Positions 1 to 8,639 of a stretch of DNA of 64,000 bases are shown one piece after another. Below the pieces are notes generated by a model. That model made no database searches, had not been told where the DNA came from, and saw only the letters and a program-made list of their open reading frames with translations. The position numbers were made by a program, and so were the translations under genes. The stretch is taken from the NCBI RefSeq assembly GCF_029761915.1, contig NZ_CP121695.1:3129501-3193500 (forward strand), given 5' to 3'. Position 1 is the stretch's first letter. Every line of letters starts with the position of its first letter. Source of the stretch: Bradyrhizobium sp. CB1650 (lineage in GTDB: Bacteria; Pseudomonadota; Alphaproteobacteria; Rhizobiales; Xanthobacteraceae).

Positions 1-106
1 GGTTGAATGACACCTTCTCGCTCTCGGATGTCGTCGGGTACAGCGCCACAGGACAGGTGACGAGCGAGAGACGCAAAAAACCCTTCCAATTGGCTCGGGG
101 GGCCAT
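1..106 (-). CDS. ku: Ku family DNA end-binding protein, N-terminus only
   Basis: Reading leftwards from the ATG at 106, the first 35 codons give MAPRANWKGFLRLSLVTCPV and then ALYPTTSESEKVSFN before the window ends. This is the characteristic start of bacterial Ku, in which the W-K-G-x-L-x-L-S-L-V-x-C-P-V-A-L-Y segment opens the beta-barrel core. Ku binds double-strand DNA ends as a homodimer and recruits LigD for non-homologous end joining. A GGAG sequence lies about 12 bases upstream of the ATG. The rest of the gene, and any neighbouring ligD, is outside the window. The identification rests on a short but distinctive stretch. Confidence 0.85.
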   Translation of the reverse strand, partial: MAPRANWKGFLRLSLVTCPVALYPTTSESEKVSFN

Positions 107-279
107 ACGCAAAACTCCGGGATACGAAGCGGCCTGGACTCAAGACGAACGAGCGTGGCCGGTTCCGACATCCCGGCCGCCACCCCCGAGATTCATCCGC
201 TGTCGGCGGGAGCGCCATGGGAATTCGGGAGAGGGTCCTTGACTCCTCGGAACGAAGCGGGAACACAATCGGATAATAG

Positions 280-504
280 CCGCTCCCGACCAAGGCCGAT
301 CCTGCCGTCCAGAAGCTCGACGCGGCCGCCGACCAGGCGATCGCGGCTTGCGGCGGCGACGCCCCGGAAGCCGTTAAGGCGCTCATCGTGGCCAACGACT
401 TTCTCGAAACCCAGCTCGAGGGGCTCCGGAAGAAGGTGTCGACAGGCTACGCCCGGGGGCGGCTCCCGGAGGCGCGAGGACAGAAAGGTGAGCCAGATGA
501 CTGA
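280..504 (+). pseudogene. Small conserved hypothetical, no start codon visible
   Basis: The frame is open from just after a TAG at 277 to the TGA at 502. It reads ADPAVQKLDAAADQAIAACG, then a segment with KALIVANDFLETQLEGLRKKV and a C-terminal GYARGRLPE. The helical, charged character, absence of internal stops and organised third-codon positions suggest true coding sequence, and I recognise the type as a small protein common in Bradyrhizobium. There is no ATG, GTG or TTG in the frame before the conserved part, so the start codon has probably been lost. Function is unknown. Its end overlaps the next ORF. Confidence 0.5.
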
Positions 505-613
505 CGTGACCTATTACGTCGCTCGCCTATCAAAAGGACAGCAGGGTGCGATGGACCAGATCGTCTGCAGTGCGACGATCACGCTGCCGCGTAACGACAT
601 CCGCCCGCCATAG
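497..613 (+). pseudogene. Truncated remnant of a small hypothetical protein
   Basis: The ATG at 497 overlaps the stop of the upstream frame, the usual sign of coupled genes. It opens with MTDVTYYVA, which from memory is the start of a longer (about 80-residue) conserved Bradyrhizobium protein. After residue 9 the sequence becomes unrelated and stops after 38 residues. I infer a truncation or a junction close to position 523. The role is unknown. Confidence 0.35.
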
Positions 614-758
614 AGGGCGGCGACGCGCTGAGGAGGCCGACGGGGTGGCCTCAATCGTCATCCTGCCGAGGGAGCGGCGGGTCCGAGTATTTGGATCCTA
701 AAACCTCGGCATGAGAATCAACTAGGCACCAAGCCGGACCTAAACTTTCTAGAGCATC

Positions 759-783
759 GGAACGAAGGCTCTCTGAGGCGGTT
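759..783 (+). promoter_or_regulatory. EcfG-type general stress promoter candidate
   Basis: GGAAC at 759-763 and GTT at 781-783 are separated by 17 bases, matching the alphaproteobacterial EcfG pattern (GGAAC, 16-17 bases, cGTT). It lies 36 bases upstream of the secreted-protein gene at 820. The match is by eye and short, so it is a candidate only. Confidence 0.45.
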
Positions 784-819
784 TAGCGCGAATGATGCGT
801 CGCTTCAGAGGAGCTGAGC

Positions 820-1293
820 ATGAAGAAAACCATTCTTGTTGGTCTTGCTATCCTCACTGTCTCCACTTCTGCCGCTTCGGCATGGACTCATCAAAGCTAC
901 CGGAATAGCCACCGGCCTCACTATGGTTCCGCCTACGGCGCGACCAGGGCCGCCCAACGCGAAGCCATGAACAACCGCGCTTATAGCGCTTACAACAACG
1001 GCTATTATGGTCCGGGTTATGCGCGTTCAGGCTTTTGGCCGGCCGATGCAGCCGGCGCCGCGATTGGAACGGCCGGAGCGATCGCCGCTGGCGCAGTCAA
1101 TACCGCAGGCGCGATTGCAACGGCCCCATTCCGGCCGGCTAATTCCTATGGCTATTACCCGGCTAATTCCTACGCCATGGCTCCGGGCGGTGTGAGCAGC
1201 AAGGACCACGCGCAGTATATGAAAAATTTGCACGACTCCGGATATGATCGGAAGAACGACTTCAACGCGAACGGGACCATGAAGGCGCAATAG
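820..1293 (+). CDS. Secreted Ala/Gly/Tyr-rich small protein
   Basis: This 157-residue protein begins with a clear signal peptide (MKKTILVGLAILTVSTSAASA, cleavage after A21), so it should be exported. The mature part has a Tyr/Asn-rich segment (AYSAYNNGYYGPGYARSGF), then an Ala/Gly stretch with two GAIA repeats ending in TAGAIATAPFRP, and a second Tyr-rich stretch with a repeated PANSY. No enzyme motif is visible. AGAGGAG precedes the ATG at a good distance, an EcfG-like promoter lies upstream and a strong terminator follows, so it is probably a single stress-induced unit. The GAIATAPFR motif recurs in the secreted protein at 41480-41953. Function unknown. Confidence 0.75.
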   Translation: MKKTILVGLAILTVSTSAASAWTHQSYRNSHRPHYGSAYGATRAAQREAMNNRAYSAYNNGYYGPGYARSGFWPADAAGAAIGTAGAIAAGAVNTAGAIATAPFRPANSYGYYPANSYAMAPGGVSSKDHAQYMKNLHDSGYDRKNDFNANGTMKAQ

Positions 1294-1345
1294 CGCCAAG
1301 TCTCGTCGAACACTGAAACTAGCGATCGCCAAGACAATTAAAAAA

Positions 1346-1370
1346 GCCCGGAGGCGGAAGGCCTCCGGGC
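1346..1370 (+). terminator. Strong hairpin downstream of the 820 gene
   Basis: GCCCGGAGGC and GCCTCCGGGC form a perfect 10-bp stem with a 5-base loop. The T-rich run is on the opposite side (AATTAAAAAA before the stem), so the hairpin may act mainly for transcription arriving from the right, or in both directions. Confidence 0.6.
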
Positions 1371-1552
1371 AATGGGCTTTGCGGGCGCAAAGCCTTTGCC
1401 GATGCTGCGCCTTGTCATGGGCGCGACTGTCAATCCCGGCGTCAAGAAACGGCAACAGGCTCAAAGCGTCGGCAGCTATCGGTGACCGCACAAGCAACTG
1501 GCTCCCGTATCCTCGGCTGGTACGTAGCACTTCGAGCAATCGATGTCTCTTG

Positions 1553-1572
1553 TGGGTCACGAGCGGCGGTCG
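1553..1572 (+). repeat. Degenerate copy of the TGGGTC palindrome
   Basis: TGGGTCACGAGCGGCGGTCG retains the core of the palindrome seen intact at 3467-3486. It is followed at 1586 by CGTCCGGTCTACCCCTGA, which also recurs near 50580 and 62760. Confidence 0.4.
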
Positions 1573-1701
1573 AGGATCACGAGACACACGTCCGGTCTAC
1601 CCCTGACAGTGGACCGGCGCGGCCTTACACGAGCGGACCCGAGTACTCGGTTGATCGCATCACTTGGTGGCGCGTCATTTCGCGACGAGAGATTGGCGGC
1701 C

Positions 1702-1959
1702 CTAGCCTTTCCACCCCGCTTCCCTGGCTTTGCGAGCTGGTTGAGGTCGCGGGGCGCGTTTGGGGCGGCTAGTCATTGCAGGCTTTCCGTCTGGACGCTT
1801 GACCGGTTCGAATGTGGCAACGTGGGTGCTTTCCGCCCAAGACTCCAATACAGCCCCGCAGACTTCACAGGATGCGTGGCCGCTATGCGGCATTAAGCAC
1901 GTCGGTTCGATGCGCTTATATTCAGCGCCGCACTCGCATCGGACAAGCGTTGTCTCCAT
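1702..1959 (-). CDS. Small zinc-ribbon-like protein
   Basis: The 85-residue product has paired cysteines, CEC at residues 8-10 and CEVC near 32-35, with two histidines between them, which fits a small zinc ribbon. It continues as LESWAESTHVATFEPVKRPD and ends in a basic Pro/Arg/Lys-rich tail. The type is familiar from Bradyrhizobium genomes and has no assigned function; a nucleic-acid or metal-binding role is inference only. It stands alone on the minus strand. Confidence 0.65.
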   Translation of the reverse strand: METTLVRCECGAEYKRIEPTCLMPHSGHASCEVCGAVLESWAESTHVATFEPVKRPDGKPAMTSRPKRAPRPQPARKAREAGWKG

Positions 1960-2210
1960 TCTCGAAAACGCCCGAGGAAGAGGGCAAGTACCCGGCGACG
2001 GTGGAGCTACCCCGCGGAAGGGATTTGCCTCGCTCCTCCAACGCGCTTAGACCAGCAGCGTTCCTTTGTCAGGATGTGCCCGCGGCCAACGGTCCACGTC
2101 GGTTCGGGGTCACGAGCGTCACCCTCTGCGATAGACGGCGGCCTGTCGATTTTCGCTGTGCCTCGATAGCGAGACCGATCATCAGCTCAATTGTGCTGCA
2201 ACCAAGCAAG
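1960..2210. other. Intergenic, nothing recognised
   Basis: No gene-like frame or repeat is supported between the two small minus-strand genes. Confidence 0.4.
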
Positions 2211-2429
2211 CTACCGTGTGTCTTCCAGGTCCAGGACTTGCAGTCCCACGAGGGTAATCTCGTATCTGCCACCTCGGCGGACCAGCAACCCAGCTCTGAC
2301 CATCTCATGCGCAGTCTGCTCGCTACAAACAGGGTGGCTGCCGCCGGGGTAGTAGAGCCTGCCAGTTCGGTTGATAAGGTAACCGTATAACTGTGCGCGA
2401 CGCAGCGCTCTGATTGTCTGCTTCTCCAT
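2211..2429 (-). CDS. Hypothetical, possible winged-helix-like protein
   Basis: This 72-residue protein starts MEKQTIRALRRAQLYGYLIN and ends with a pattern resembling a small winged-helix wing and last strand (LLVRRGGRYEITLVGLQVLDL). A GGGGGAG ribosome-binding site is well placed before the ATG. A DNA-binding role is only a guess from the helix and wing-like spacing. It is a solitary gene in a gene-poor stretch. Confidence 0.5.
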   Translation of the reverse strand: MEKQTIRALRRAQLYGYLINRTGRLYYPGGSHPVCSEQTAHEMVRAGLLVRRGGRYEITLVGLQVLDLEDTR

Positions 2430-2650
2430 CGCTCGCTCCCCCTTGGGGGCTCGAAAGCACAGCAGCCTCCGCCCGGTCCCGGGACCACTGTGATGGCCAT
2501 TATACGCCAGCCAATTCCGAAATGTTTACATGAAAACGCGCCGCTGCTGACAGCAAGACCGTGTCATGAGCGACGACACGGCCATCGAAAATTGGAACAG
2601 TAATTCTGCCTTTAAAAAGGCGCTCGCGGGATGTTGGGTGCCACTGCATC

Positions 2651-2678
2651 TATGTCGCGTTTGGGTCACGAAGCGAAG
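2651..2678 (+). repeat. Degenerate TGGGTC palindrome
   Basis: ATGTCGCGTTTGGGTCACGA followed by AGCGAAG matches the element at 3467-3486 in order and spacing, with mismatches in the stem. Confidence 0.4.
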
Positions 2679-2780
2679 AACTCGATGCGAGATATCTGGT
2701 CCGCTCTTGCCCGAAGAGCGGCCATAGCGCGGACATCCCGATTGTTCGCGTTGGGCACAGGAGCCCTCGAACGAGCTCAA

Positions 2781-2946
2781 CGTTAAGAACCTTCGGGGAC
2801 ACTCAAGACAAGATCTCCGACCGAAATACGGGCCAACGTCTGACGTGACTCGACGGGATCACTACCGGTTGGAGCAATCTATCAAGGAGTGCCCCCAAGG
2901 AGGTGGAGCAGAGACTGGTTGATCTCAGTCTTGGTTTGACCAATAA
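2781..2946 (+). repeat. Dispersed about 170-bp repeat, copy 1
   Basis: This stretch is closely matched by 25991-26171. Long shared blocks include CCGAAATACGGGCCAACGTC, GAGTGCCCCCAAGGAGG and GTTGATCTCAGTCTTG, ending in TTTGACCAATAA. Copy 2 has a short insertion before TTGGTTGATC. No insertion-sequence gene or terminal inverted repeats are attached, and the two copies have different neighbours. Confidence 0.75.
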
Positions 2947-3466
2947 CGCGCCTTCGCGTGCGTCAGCACGGAGGAGACTTCGTCCCGACCTGCTTGATCC
3001 TCGCGCCGTGCGCGGGGCCGTTAAGGCGCAGCATGGCAGCAGGAGAGCAAGACGTCAGGACAGCACGACGGCCGGCCTTGACGGCCCGTTGCGCGCGGCG
3101 CATCTGCGCGCGCAGGCCGGGACGAAGGAACGACCGCCAGGCACGAACAAAGGAACAGCGCGAAGTGAGGAGCTATCGATGACGTAGCCAACACCCTTAC
3201 CCGCCGAGGTCTGCGAGAGGATGACACGACGATGGAGAATCGGTCTTCCCGACGCATGCGAACCCTGGTGACCCAAATGGCCCATTCGAGGCCTGTCCGC
3301 TAACCAGATCACATGCGCGCTGATATCCATGATGGCCCGGAGCACTCCGCTCCAAGCAGAGGCCGGATACATTGATGCAAGACCGCATCTACCGCATCGT
3401 CGAAATCTTCTTGCACCGCACGGCCGGACCATACACTGGGGTCAAAGTGCGACCTCATCGAAATGG

Positions 3467-3486
3467 CCGCTTCTGGGTCGAAGCGG
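3467..3486 (+). repeat. Near-perfect interspersed palindrome
   Basis: CCGCTTCTGGGTCGAAGCGG is a 7-bp stem with a TGGGTC loop. It is flanked by ATGG and ACAT, which extend the symmetry. This is the best-preserved member of a family with degenerate members near 1553, 2651, 4936, 44623, 57808 and 59080. Confidence 0.6.
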
Positions 3487-3757
3487 ACATTTAGCCAGCC
3501 TATGGCGGGAGCTAAGGGGCCAGTAGCAGAACTCCGGGCAGGTGCCAGCCATCTCCGATCTACGCGGAAGCCGACGTATCCAATCACACCGCGCTTGTGG
3601 AACGTGATCGCTGTCAGGGAAAGAAGGGAAGGACCTCCACCAGCGCGACCGCGCGGCGGGCTCGCGCTAGCGTCCCGACCGGGATGTTGTCAGCTTGAAT
3701 CGATCGGGGATTCGCAAATCGTGGCTTCTGCGACGGGCTGCCGGCGCCCATCAAGTG

Positions 3758-4495
3758 TCAGCGCGCGCCGGTACGGTCCTCACAAGCAACGATATCCCGG
3801 GGAGGTTTTCGGCTGGCTCCCTCCGGCGGAGAGAACACCGCCAGGTATCCGGCGTCCCCAGCGAGCTTATATGTGGCGACCGCGCGATAGCCGACTGCCG
3901 TCAATTCGCACTTCAAGAGCTCAATAGGCGTGCCATGCTTCGACGTCGGAAGTTCAAGGTCGACAATTCCGACTCGCGCACCCCGCTTCAACGCGGGTAT
4001 GAGATTGTAGAGAAAGGCATAGGGTTGGGCTATCTCGTGATACATGTGCACAAGGATTGCGGCGTCCAGCGAGGAAGCGGGTAGGCGAGGGTCGTGCGGT
4101 TCGCCGAGCGCGAATTTGACGTTCGTCAACTTCAGGAGTTCCGTTCGCTTGGCGAGCTCGATGAGGTAATCGCGCGTGACGTCCTGGGCAACGACAGAGC
4201 CCGCGGGCCCCACGAGGTGGGAGAGCCTGACCGTGTGGTAGCCACTGCCTGCACCAATATCGCCGATCGTCATGCCTGGCTTCAGTTCAAGAAGACGGGC
4301 GATTTGACCGGCCTCATTCACGGCGTCGCGGAGCTCTTCGGCGGAGCGGCGTGGGCTGACGATCCGCGCAACAGGGCGCTGAGGTGAGGGAAACTCGTTT
4401 GCAGCGATTCCGGGGGGAGACAGATAACCAATCTGAGCGGCGGGTGCGCCAGTGGCGGAAAACGCCACAAGCAGCGTCGCTCCACCGGCCAGTGC
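3758..4495 (-). CDS. Exported class I SAM-dependent methyltransferase
   Basis: From the ATG at 4495 the product has 245 residues. It starts with a signal-like hydrophobic segment (MALAGGATLLVAFSATGAPA) and then a Rossmann methyltransferase core. The SAM-binding motif I is IGDIGAGSGYHTVRLS, followed by VVAQDV (motif II region) and DAAILVHMYHEIAQP. An earlier in-frame ATG at 4612 would add a basic, non-signal-like leader, so I prefer 4495. The family is common in Bradyrhizobium as a putative periplasmic methyltransferase; its substrate is not known. It stands alone on the minus strand. Confidence 0.75.
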   Translation of the reverse strand, partial: ALAGGATLLVAFSATGAPAAQIGYLSPPGIAANEFPSPQRPVARIVSPRRSAEELRDAVNEAGQIARLLELKPGMTIGDIGAGSGYHTVRLSHLVGPAGSVVAQDVTRDYLIELAKRTELLKLTNVKFALGEPHDPRLPASSLDAAILVHMYHEIAQPYAFLYNLIPALKRGARVGIVDLELPTSKHGTPIELLKCELTAVGYRAVATYKLAGDAGYLAVFSPPEGASRKPPRDIVACEDRTGAR

Positions 4496-4636
4496 CATCA
4501 CAGGCCTGCCCAGCTTTCTCAGCCGTTTTAGGCGCGGTCGTCCAGTTTTTGTGAGCTCAAGATGTGGACCCACCGTGATGTCAATGAGGTTGAACGTGAC
4601 AGGCAACTCCATCCGTGCGCCTTGCGCTTTGCTGCG

Positions 4637-4798
4637 TCAGAAACTCCTGGGAATATCACCAGCCCGCAATATGCGGGAACCAGCTGATCGGCCCCTTTCG
4701 CGCATGACTCGGACTTTGCCGCGCAACCAAGCACCAAAGCTGAGGCTACCGCCGGCGCCCTCAACGACAAACAGGAACATCAGCATCGCGAGAAACAT
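4637..4798 (-). CDS. Possible small membrane protein
   Basis: A 53-residue frame begins MFLAMLMFLFVVEGAGGSLS, a plausible membrane segment, followed by a basic tail (WLRGKVRVMRERGRSAG). No clear ribosome-binding site precedes it. It may be chance or the remnant of a longer gene, as the same frame upstream is open back to a TAG. Confidence 0.25.
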   Translation of the reverse strand: MFLAMLMFLFVVEGAGGSLSFGAWLRGKVRVMRERGRSAGSRILRAGDIPRSF

Positions 4799-5102
4799 CT
4801 GCGTCCATGGCTATTCGGACGGACTGCCGTAGAGGCCGGCCAGAGGGCAGCACATAAGCCATGACCGGTACGCCCACCAATCGCACCTGAGAGCAATCCT
4901 ATCAACCCAATGGAGCCGCACTGGGTCAAGGCGATCATTGTCCGTTGCGGTCAAAGACGACCGCCTCAGCCCGCGCTTATGGAGCGAAGAGGACTTAGCG
5001 CGCTGTAGCAGCTTGCGATCCCTGCGTGCGCCGAGGTTTAGCCAACACTAGGTCGTTGACCGACTTCTTCCATAACATCTGATTTGCGAATCTGGTCTGT
5101 AG
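4799..5102. other. Intergenic before the ISNCY element
   Basis: Nothing gene-like is seen. A degenerate TGGGTC-type palindrome occurs at about 4936-4964 (CATTGTCCGTTGCGGTCAAA, then GACGACCGC). Confidence 0.4.
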
Positions 5103-6640
5103 GCGCAAAGCTAAAATGTCAGCACTGAACAAAGTTGGAATGTCAGTCTTCGCTCTCCTTGTGACGGAGTTTGGGGGCTGCGGATCCGATGGGATTTGTG
5201 CTGATGAGCAAGCGGGAACTGAATCGTCTAGATGTGCTGGCGCGGCTTGATGGTGGCGGGCTGACGCCCTCGGCTGCGGCCGATCTGATGCGCCTCACGC
5301 TCCGGCAGACCTATCGGCTGCTCAAGCGCTACCGCAACGGCGGCGCACCGGCCGTGGCCGACCAGCGACGTGGCCAGCCTTCGAACAACCGCCTGCCCGA
5401 TGTCGTGCGCGATCATGCGGTCGCGTTGGTTCGCGAGCATTACGCGGATTTTGGACCAACGCTGGCCGCCGAGAAGTTGGCCGAGCGCCACGAGCTTCGC
5501 GTGTCGCGGGAGACGCTGCGTGGCTGGATGCGGCAGGCCGGGATCTGGTTGCCTCGCGCCGAGCGCAAACGGTTTCAACAGCCCCGTCACCGCCGCGAAC
5601 ATCTCGGCGAACTGATCCAAATCGACGGTTCGGAGCACCGCTGGTTCGAGGACCGTGCACCGCCCTGCACGCTGCTGGTGTTCATCGATGACGCCACCAG
5701 CACCTTGATGGAACTCCGCTTCGTTGCCTCCGAAAGCACGTTTGCATATTTTGAGACGCTGAAGGGCTACCTGCGGCAGCACGGCAAGCCGGTAGCGTTC
5801 TATTCCGACAAGCATTCGATCTTTCGGGTTTCCAATGAGGATGCCGCGGGCGGCGACGGCATGACACAGTTTGGCCGGGCCTTGTCGGAGCTCAATATCG
5901 AGATTCTGTGCGCCAATAGCAGCCAGGCCAAGGGTCGCGTGGAGCGAGCACATCAGACGCTGCAGGATCGGTTGGTGAAGGAGCTGCGGCTGGCCGGGAT
6001 CTCGAGCATCGAAGCCGCCAACGCGTTTCTCCCGGCGTTCATGGCGGACTACAATCGCCGCTTTGCCAAGGCGCCGGCGAGCGAGCATGATTTGCACCGG
6101 CCGATGGCCGGCACTGATCGGCTCGACGACATTCTGTGTTGGCGGGAGCAGCGCTATGTTTCGCGCCAGCTTGTGGTGAATTACAACCGCATGAAGCTGA
6201 TGCTACGGCCCGATGCAACAACCGCCTGTCTCGCTGGCAAGCTGATCGAAGTCTACGACTTCCCCGACGGCCGGCTTGAACTGCGCTGGAAAGGCCTTGC
6301 GCTGCCCTATTCCGCCTTCGACAAGCTGCAGCGGGTTAGCCATGCCGCGATTGTCGAGAACAAGCGGCTCGGCGAGGTCTTGGCCTGGATCAAGGAGCAG
6401 CAGGATCGAGAGCCCAACCATCGCGGCGATCTGGTCGGTCCGAGGCGATCGAGCCAGAAAGCCGGTCTCCTGAAGGACCGTGCCGACCGCCTTGCTCAGG
6501 TCGCAAAATCACAAAAGCCCGCCCGCCTGGCCCGCCGCCGCTGCGATATGGAGGTCTCCGCAGCGACGGGCCAGGCTCCGTCAGAAGCCGCGGAGTGACA
6601 TTTCAACTTTGCGCAGATCGAGACATCTCAACTTGGTTGC
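5103..6640 (+). mobile_element. ISNCY-family insertion sequence
   Basis: The transposase gene at 5189-6598 is flanked by matching end sequences. The left end contains two copies of an AAAGYTRRAATGTCA-like motif (around 5106-5144). The right end, read in reverse complement, has AAAGTTGAAATGTCA and an outer AAGTTGAGATGTC near 6597-6640. These doubled, inverted end motifs look like transposase-binding sites. Exact ends and target duplication could not be fixed by eye, so the boundaries are good to about 10-20 bases. The element looks intact. Confidence 0.75.
5189..6598 (+). CDS. ISNCY-family transposase
   Basis: The 469-residue product starts MGFVLMSKRELNRLDVLARL. An N-terminal helix-turn-helix (LTPSAAADLMRLTLRQTYRLL) is followed by an integrase-like DDE core. 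The acidic triad is visible as the D in LIQIDGSEHRW, the D in VAFYSDKHSIFR and the E in AKGRVERAHQTLQDRLVKEL. The frame is uninterrupted and full length for the family, so the enzyme may be active. The ATG at 5189 is preferred because the N-terminus then matches the family; a TTG further upstream would add only a few unrelated residues. Confidence 0.9.
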   Translation: MGFVLMSKRELNRLDVLARLDGGGLTPSAAADLMRLTLRQTYRLLKRYRNGGAPAVADQRRGQPSNNRLPDVVRDHAVALVREHYADFGPTLAAEKLAERHELRVSRETLRGWMRQAGIWLPRAERKRFQQPRHRREHLGELIQIDGSEHRWFEDRAPPCTLLVFIDDATSTLMELRFVASESTFAYFETLKGYLRQHGKPVAFYSDKHSIFRVSNEDAAGGDGMTQFGRALSELNIEILCANSSQAKGRVERAHQTLQDRLVKELRLAGISSIEAANAFLPAFMADYNRRFAKAPASEHDLHRPMAGTDRLDDILCWREQRYVSRQLVVNYNRMKLMLRPDATTACLAGKLIEVYDFPDGRLELRWKGLALPYSAFDKLQRVSHAAIVENKRLGEVLAWIKEQQDREPNHRGDLVGPRRSSQKAGLLKDRADRLAQVAKSQKPARLARRRCDMEVSAATGQAPSEAAE

Positions 6641-6977
6641 AACATGGTCGGCTCCGCCGACCGTCATTTTCGTGCCCGTGGCGGGCCCCTTCCATGCACC
6701 GCCACGTTCTGCGGGAGCGTAGCTGCCGCCGAAATAATGGAGGGCCAATCGTGCGGCCGGGCCCGATGAACAGCCGATAGGAATCGGTACGGTCCTGAAT
6801 GCATGCCGGGGCGTTCCCCGCCGGAACCACTGCGGTACTTTATGGTGTGTGTGGGCGACCTGTCGTGATGCACGGCGTCTAATTCGGCCCGACGACCCTC
6901 GCGTCATCGATAGAGGCTGCAAGGCCGTGGGCGATCAGCTCTTGATTTGCTTCACCGTCGAGATTGGCCATCGACCC
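6641..6977. other. Intergenic, nothing recognised
   Basis: Overlapping frames exist on both strands but none shows a family motif or a convincing start. Confidence 0.4.
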
Positions 6978-7154
6978 TCATGCCCCCGCGATCGAGATGC
7001 GGAGCCCATGCTCGTCATCGAGGAAGACGCCATCGATAGTGCCAGCCTTGCCGTCAGTCAAGACGACGGCCCTGCCGACTAACTCTTTCTCGGCCTCGCG
7101 CAATTCGCGCAAGATGTTCATGGCTCGTTTGTCGCCTGTGCTCGAGGCGCTCAT
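6978..7154 (-). CDS. Small conserved hypothetical protein
   Basis: The 58-residue product from the ATG at 7154 contains NILRELREAEKELVGRAVVL and ends TIDGVFLDDEHGLRISIAG. A GGAG lies about 10 bases upstream of this ATG; a longer frame from 7208 would overlap the upstream gene and lacks a good site. The beta-rich end (GKAGTIDGVFLDDEHGLRIS) recalls a small barrel, but no function is known. It is the second gene of a pair with 7189-7431. Confidence 0.6.
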   Translation of the reverse strand: MSASSTGDKRAMNILRELREAEKELVGRAVVLTDGKAGTIDGVFLDDEHGLRISIAGA

Positions 7155-7188
7155 GGTGCCAACTCCAAACCGGCCGCCGATCGGCGCA

Positions 7189-7431
7189 TCAAGCGCGGGC
7201 GATCTCAACAGCCTCGCTGAGCTTGTTTTCGGCGTCGTAGATCTTGACCTGAAGCCGAGGGAATCGGTTCTTCAGCTGTGTGCCAGCTTCCAGGGCGCTC
7301 GCTTTCGCCGCGAAGGTCGCCTTGACATGACCGTCGACGATTAAGGCATAACCGGTCCTCAGAGGTTCAATCGACGCCTTGGTGGTGCGGGCGGACGCTG
7401 CTGGCGCTGCCAGCCTGCGCTTCTCGCGCAT
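7189..7431 (-). CDS. Small conserved hypothetical protein
   Basis: The 80-residue product has a basic, Ala-rich N-terminus and a compact core (RTGYALIVDGHVKATFAAKA) followed by a helix (LEAGTQLKNRFPRLQVKIYD). This layout resembles small alpha/beta proteins encoded next to stress genes in Bradyrhizobium, but there is no assigned function. It probably forms a two-gene unit with the next gene on the minus strand and lies directly behind an EcfG-type promoter candidate. Confidence 0.6.
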   Translation of the reverse strand: MREKRRLAAPAASARTTKASIEPLRTGYALIVDGHVKATFAAKASALEAGTQLKNRFPRLQVKIYDAENKLSEAVEIARA

Positions 7432-7464
7432 GGGAAAAACCCCGCTTGTCGGGAACTGCTGATC

Positions 7465-7489
7465 AACTGCCCGCGCTCCCCAAGGTTCC
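7465..7489 (-). promoter_or_regulatory. EcfG-type promoter candidate
   Basis: On the minus strand GGAAC (7489-7485) and GTT (7467-7465) are 17 bases apart, 34 bases before the ATG at 7431. The pattern matches that upstream of 820. Confidence 0.4.
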
Positions 7490-7987
7490 CGTCACTGGAT
7501 GCGCGCCAACGCACAGACGGCGCGCACTCGCGATCCCGGAATGCAAAACGGTCCGCCCGAAGCTGCCGGCAAGGCAAAGCGCCGCCCAGTGTCGCAAAGC
7601 GAACCGAGGGGAGATGGTGGAATCGATTAGCCTGCGGACACATTTCGCGCTCATACGAAGGAACGGCTGTGGAGACGTATACGCTTCTCGTCGACGCAAT
7701 TGGGGTCATCGCCTTCGCGGCGTTGACCTATGGACAGCGAACACGTCGGCGCAGGCGCGCGCGAGGCCGAAGGCTGTACGGGTAAGCCGGAGCTTTAGGC
7801 AAATCGGCGCGGCGGGGAGAGCAAGCCGCGCAATTCGGGGCATGCCACCGCCGCGCCACCAAATCGGCTGACGACTCAACGAGCAAGCTACAGCGGGGGC
7901 GGTGCGCACGGGTGACTGAGAGCCGATTGGCGGAATGGGCTATCGTTGAATGTCCGCGCCCGGGCTGACAAGGGTTTTGAGGGTACC
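7490..7987. other. Mostly unexplained intergenic stretch
   Basis: Apart from a possible 38-codon ORF at 7669-7785 no coding sequence is supported. Confidence 0.4.
7669..7785 (+). CDS. Possible 38-residue membrane peptide
   Basis: From a GTG at 7669 the frame reads one hydrophobic helix (TYTLLVDAIGVIAFAALTYG) followed by an Arg-rich tail (QRTRRRRRARGRR). AAGGA lies about 11 bases upstream. The hydrophobic-plus-basic plan is typical of small bacterial membrane peptides, but the Arg run may simply reflect G+C-rich sequence. Confidence 0.3.
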   Translation: METYTLLVDAIGVIAFAALTYGQRTRRRRRARGRRLYG

Positions 7988-8629
7988 TCAGCGCGTTGAA
8001 CCCTGCCGCGGCAGGCTCGAAACGCTGGCTCTTAGCGGAGGTCCGCAGAGGTCCACACGGGCGGAGCCGACAGCGTGGCCCGAAATATCGCCAAACGACA
8101 CACGCCAGACGGTGTACGGATAGCTGCCGGCACACACCAAATGTGTCGTATCGGATGCGTAGTCGGCGCAGCGTTTGAGGCACTGCTTCGCCAGCGCAGC
8201 TTGGCGATCAAGGCAGCTTAGGCCGGTTCTTTTGTCCTCAGCCCTACCGGCATCGTCCTCGAAAAAGCAATCCCAGAACTGCGCATTTTGGGTCAACGCG
8301 TTCACGCATTGAGTAGTCGCCTCGTCGACCTGTGCTTTGGTCGGATTCACCAATGGACACTGCGAGGGAATCTGAGGTGGGGCCACGTAAGTACGCGCTG
8401 GGCGGGCGAGCCCTGCGGCTCGGTGCTTACGCGTAGGGCCAACGGATTCGCCGGACGGCCTTTGAGAATCCCCGGTGCAGGCGATTGGAATGCAACTGGT
8501 CCACAGTGGACCTGTAGGCCTGCACCGATTGCCGTCTTGCGTGCAACCGGCGGGGCAACAGGTTTGCGCAAACGCCGGCGATATCAGCGCATATGCCCAA
8601 ACCAGCATTGCCACCGTGAGATATCGCAT
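7988..8629 (-). CDS. Secreted cysteine-rich hypothetical protein
   Basis: The 213-residue product begins with a signal peptide (MRYLTVAMLVWAYALISPAF, then AQ) and the mature protein opens with a dense cysteine cluster (TCCPAGCTQDGNRC). More cysteines follow in the CPLVNPTKAQVDEATTQCVN and LSCLDRQAALAKQCLKRCAD regions. It should be periplasmic or secreted with several disulfides. No enzymatic motif is recognised. It is the only clear gene in this part and is preceded by a broken DUF3606 gene on the same strand. Confidence 0.65.
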   Translation of the reverse strand: MRYLTVAMLVWAYALISPAFAQTCCPAGCTQDGNRCRPTGPLWTSCIPIACTGDSQRPSGESVGPTRKHRAAGLARPARTYVAPPQIPSQCPLVNPTKAQVDEATTQCVNALTQNAQFWDCFFEDDAGRAEDKRTGLSCLDRQAALAKQCLKRCADYASDTTHLVCAGSYPYTVWRVSFGDISGHAVGSARVDLCGPPLRASVSSLPRQGSTR

Positions 8630-8639
8630 GTTTCTGCAC

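Larger units (their letters stand above)
2430..3757. other. 1.3-kb gene-poor stretch with repeats
   Basis: No frame here looks coding on either strand. It holds a copy of a long dispersed repeat (2781-2946) and two short palindromic repeats (2651-2678 and 3467-3486). The rest is unexplained. Confidence 0.5.

Noticed and set aside
155..613. Long plus-strand frame at the left end
   Set aside because: Most of it is a shadow frame overlapping the real small frame at 280-504 and the Ku upstream region; only its last 38 codons are retained as a remnant.
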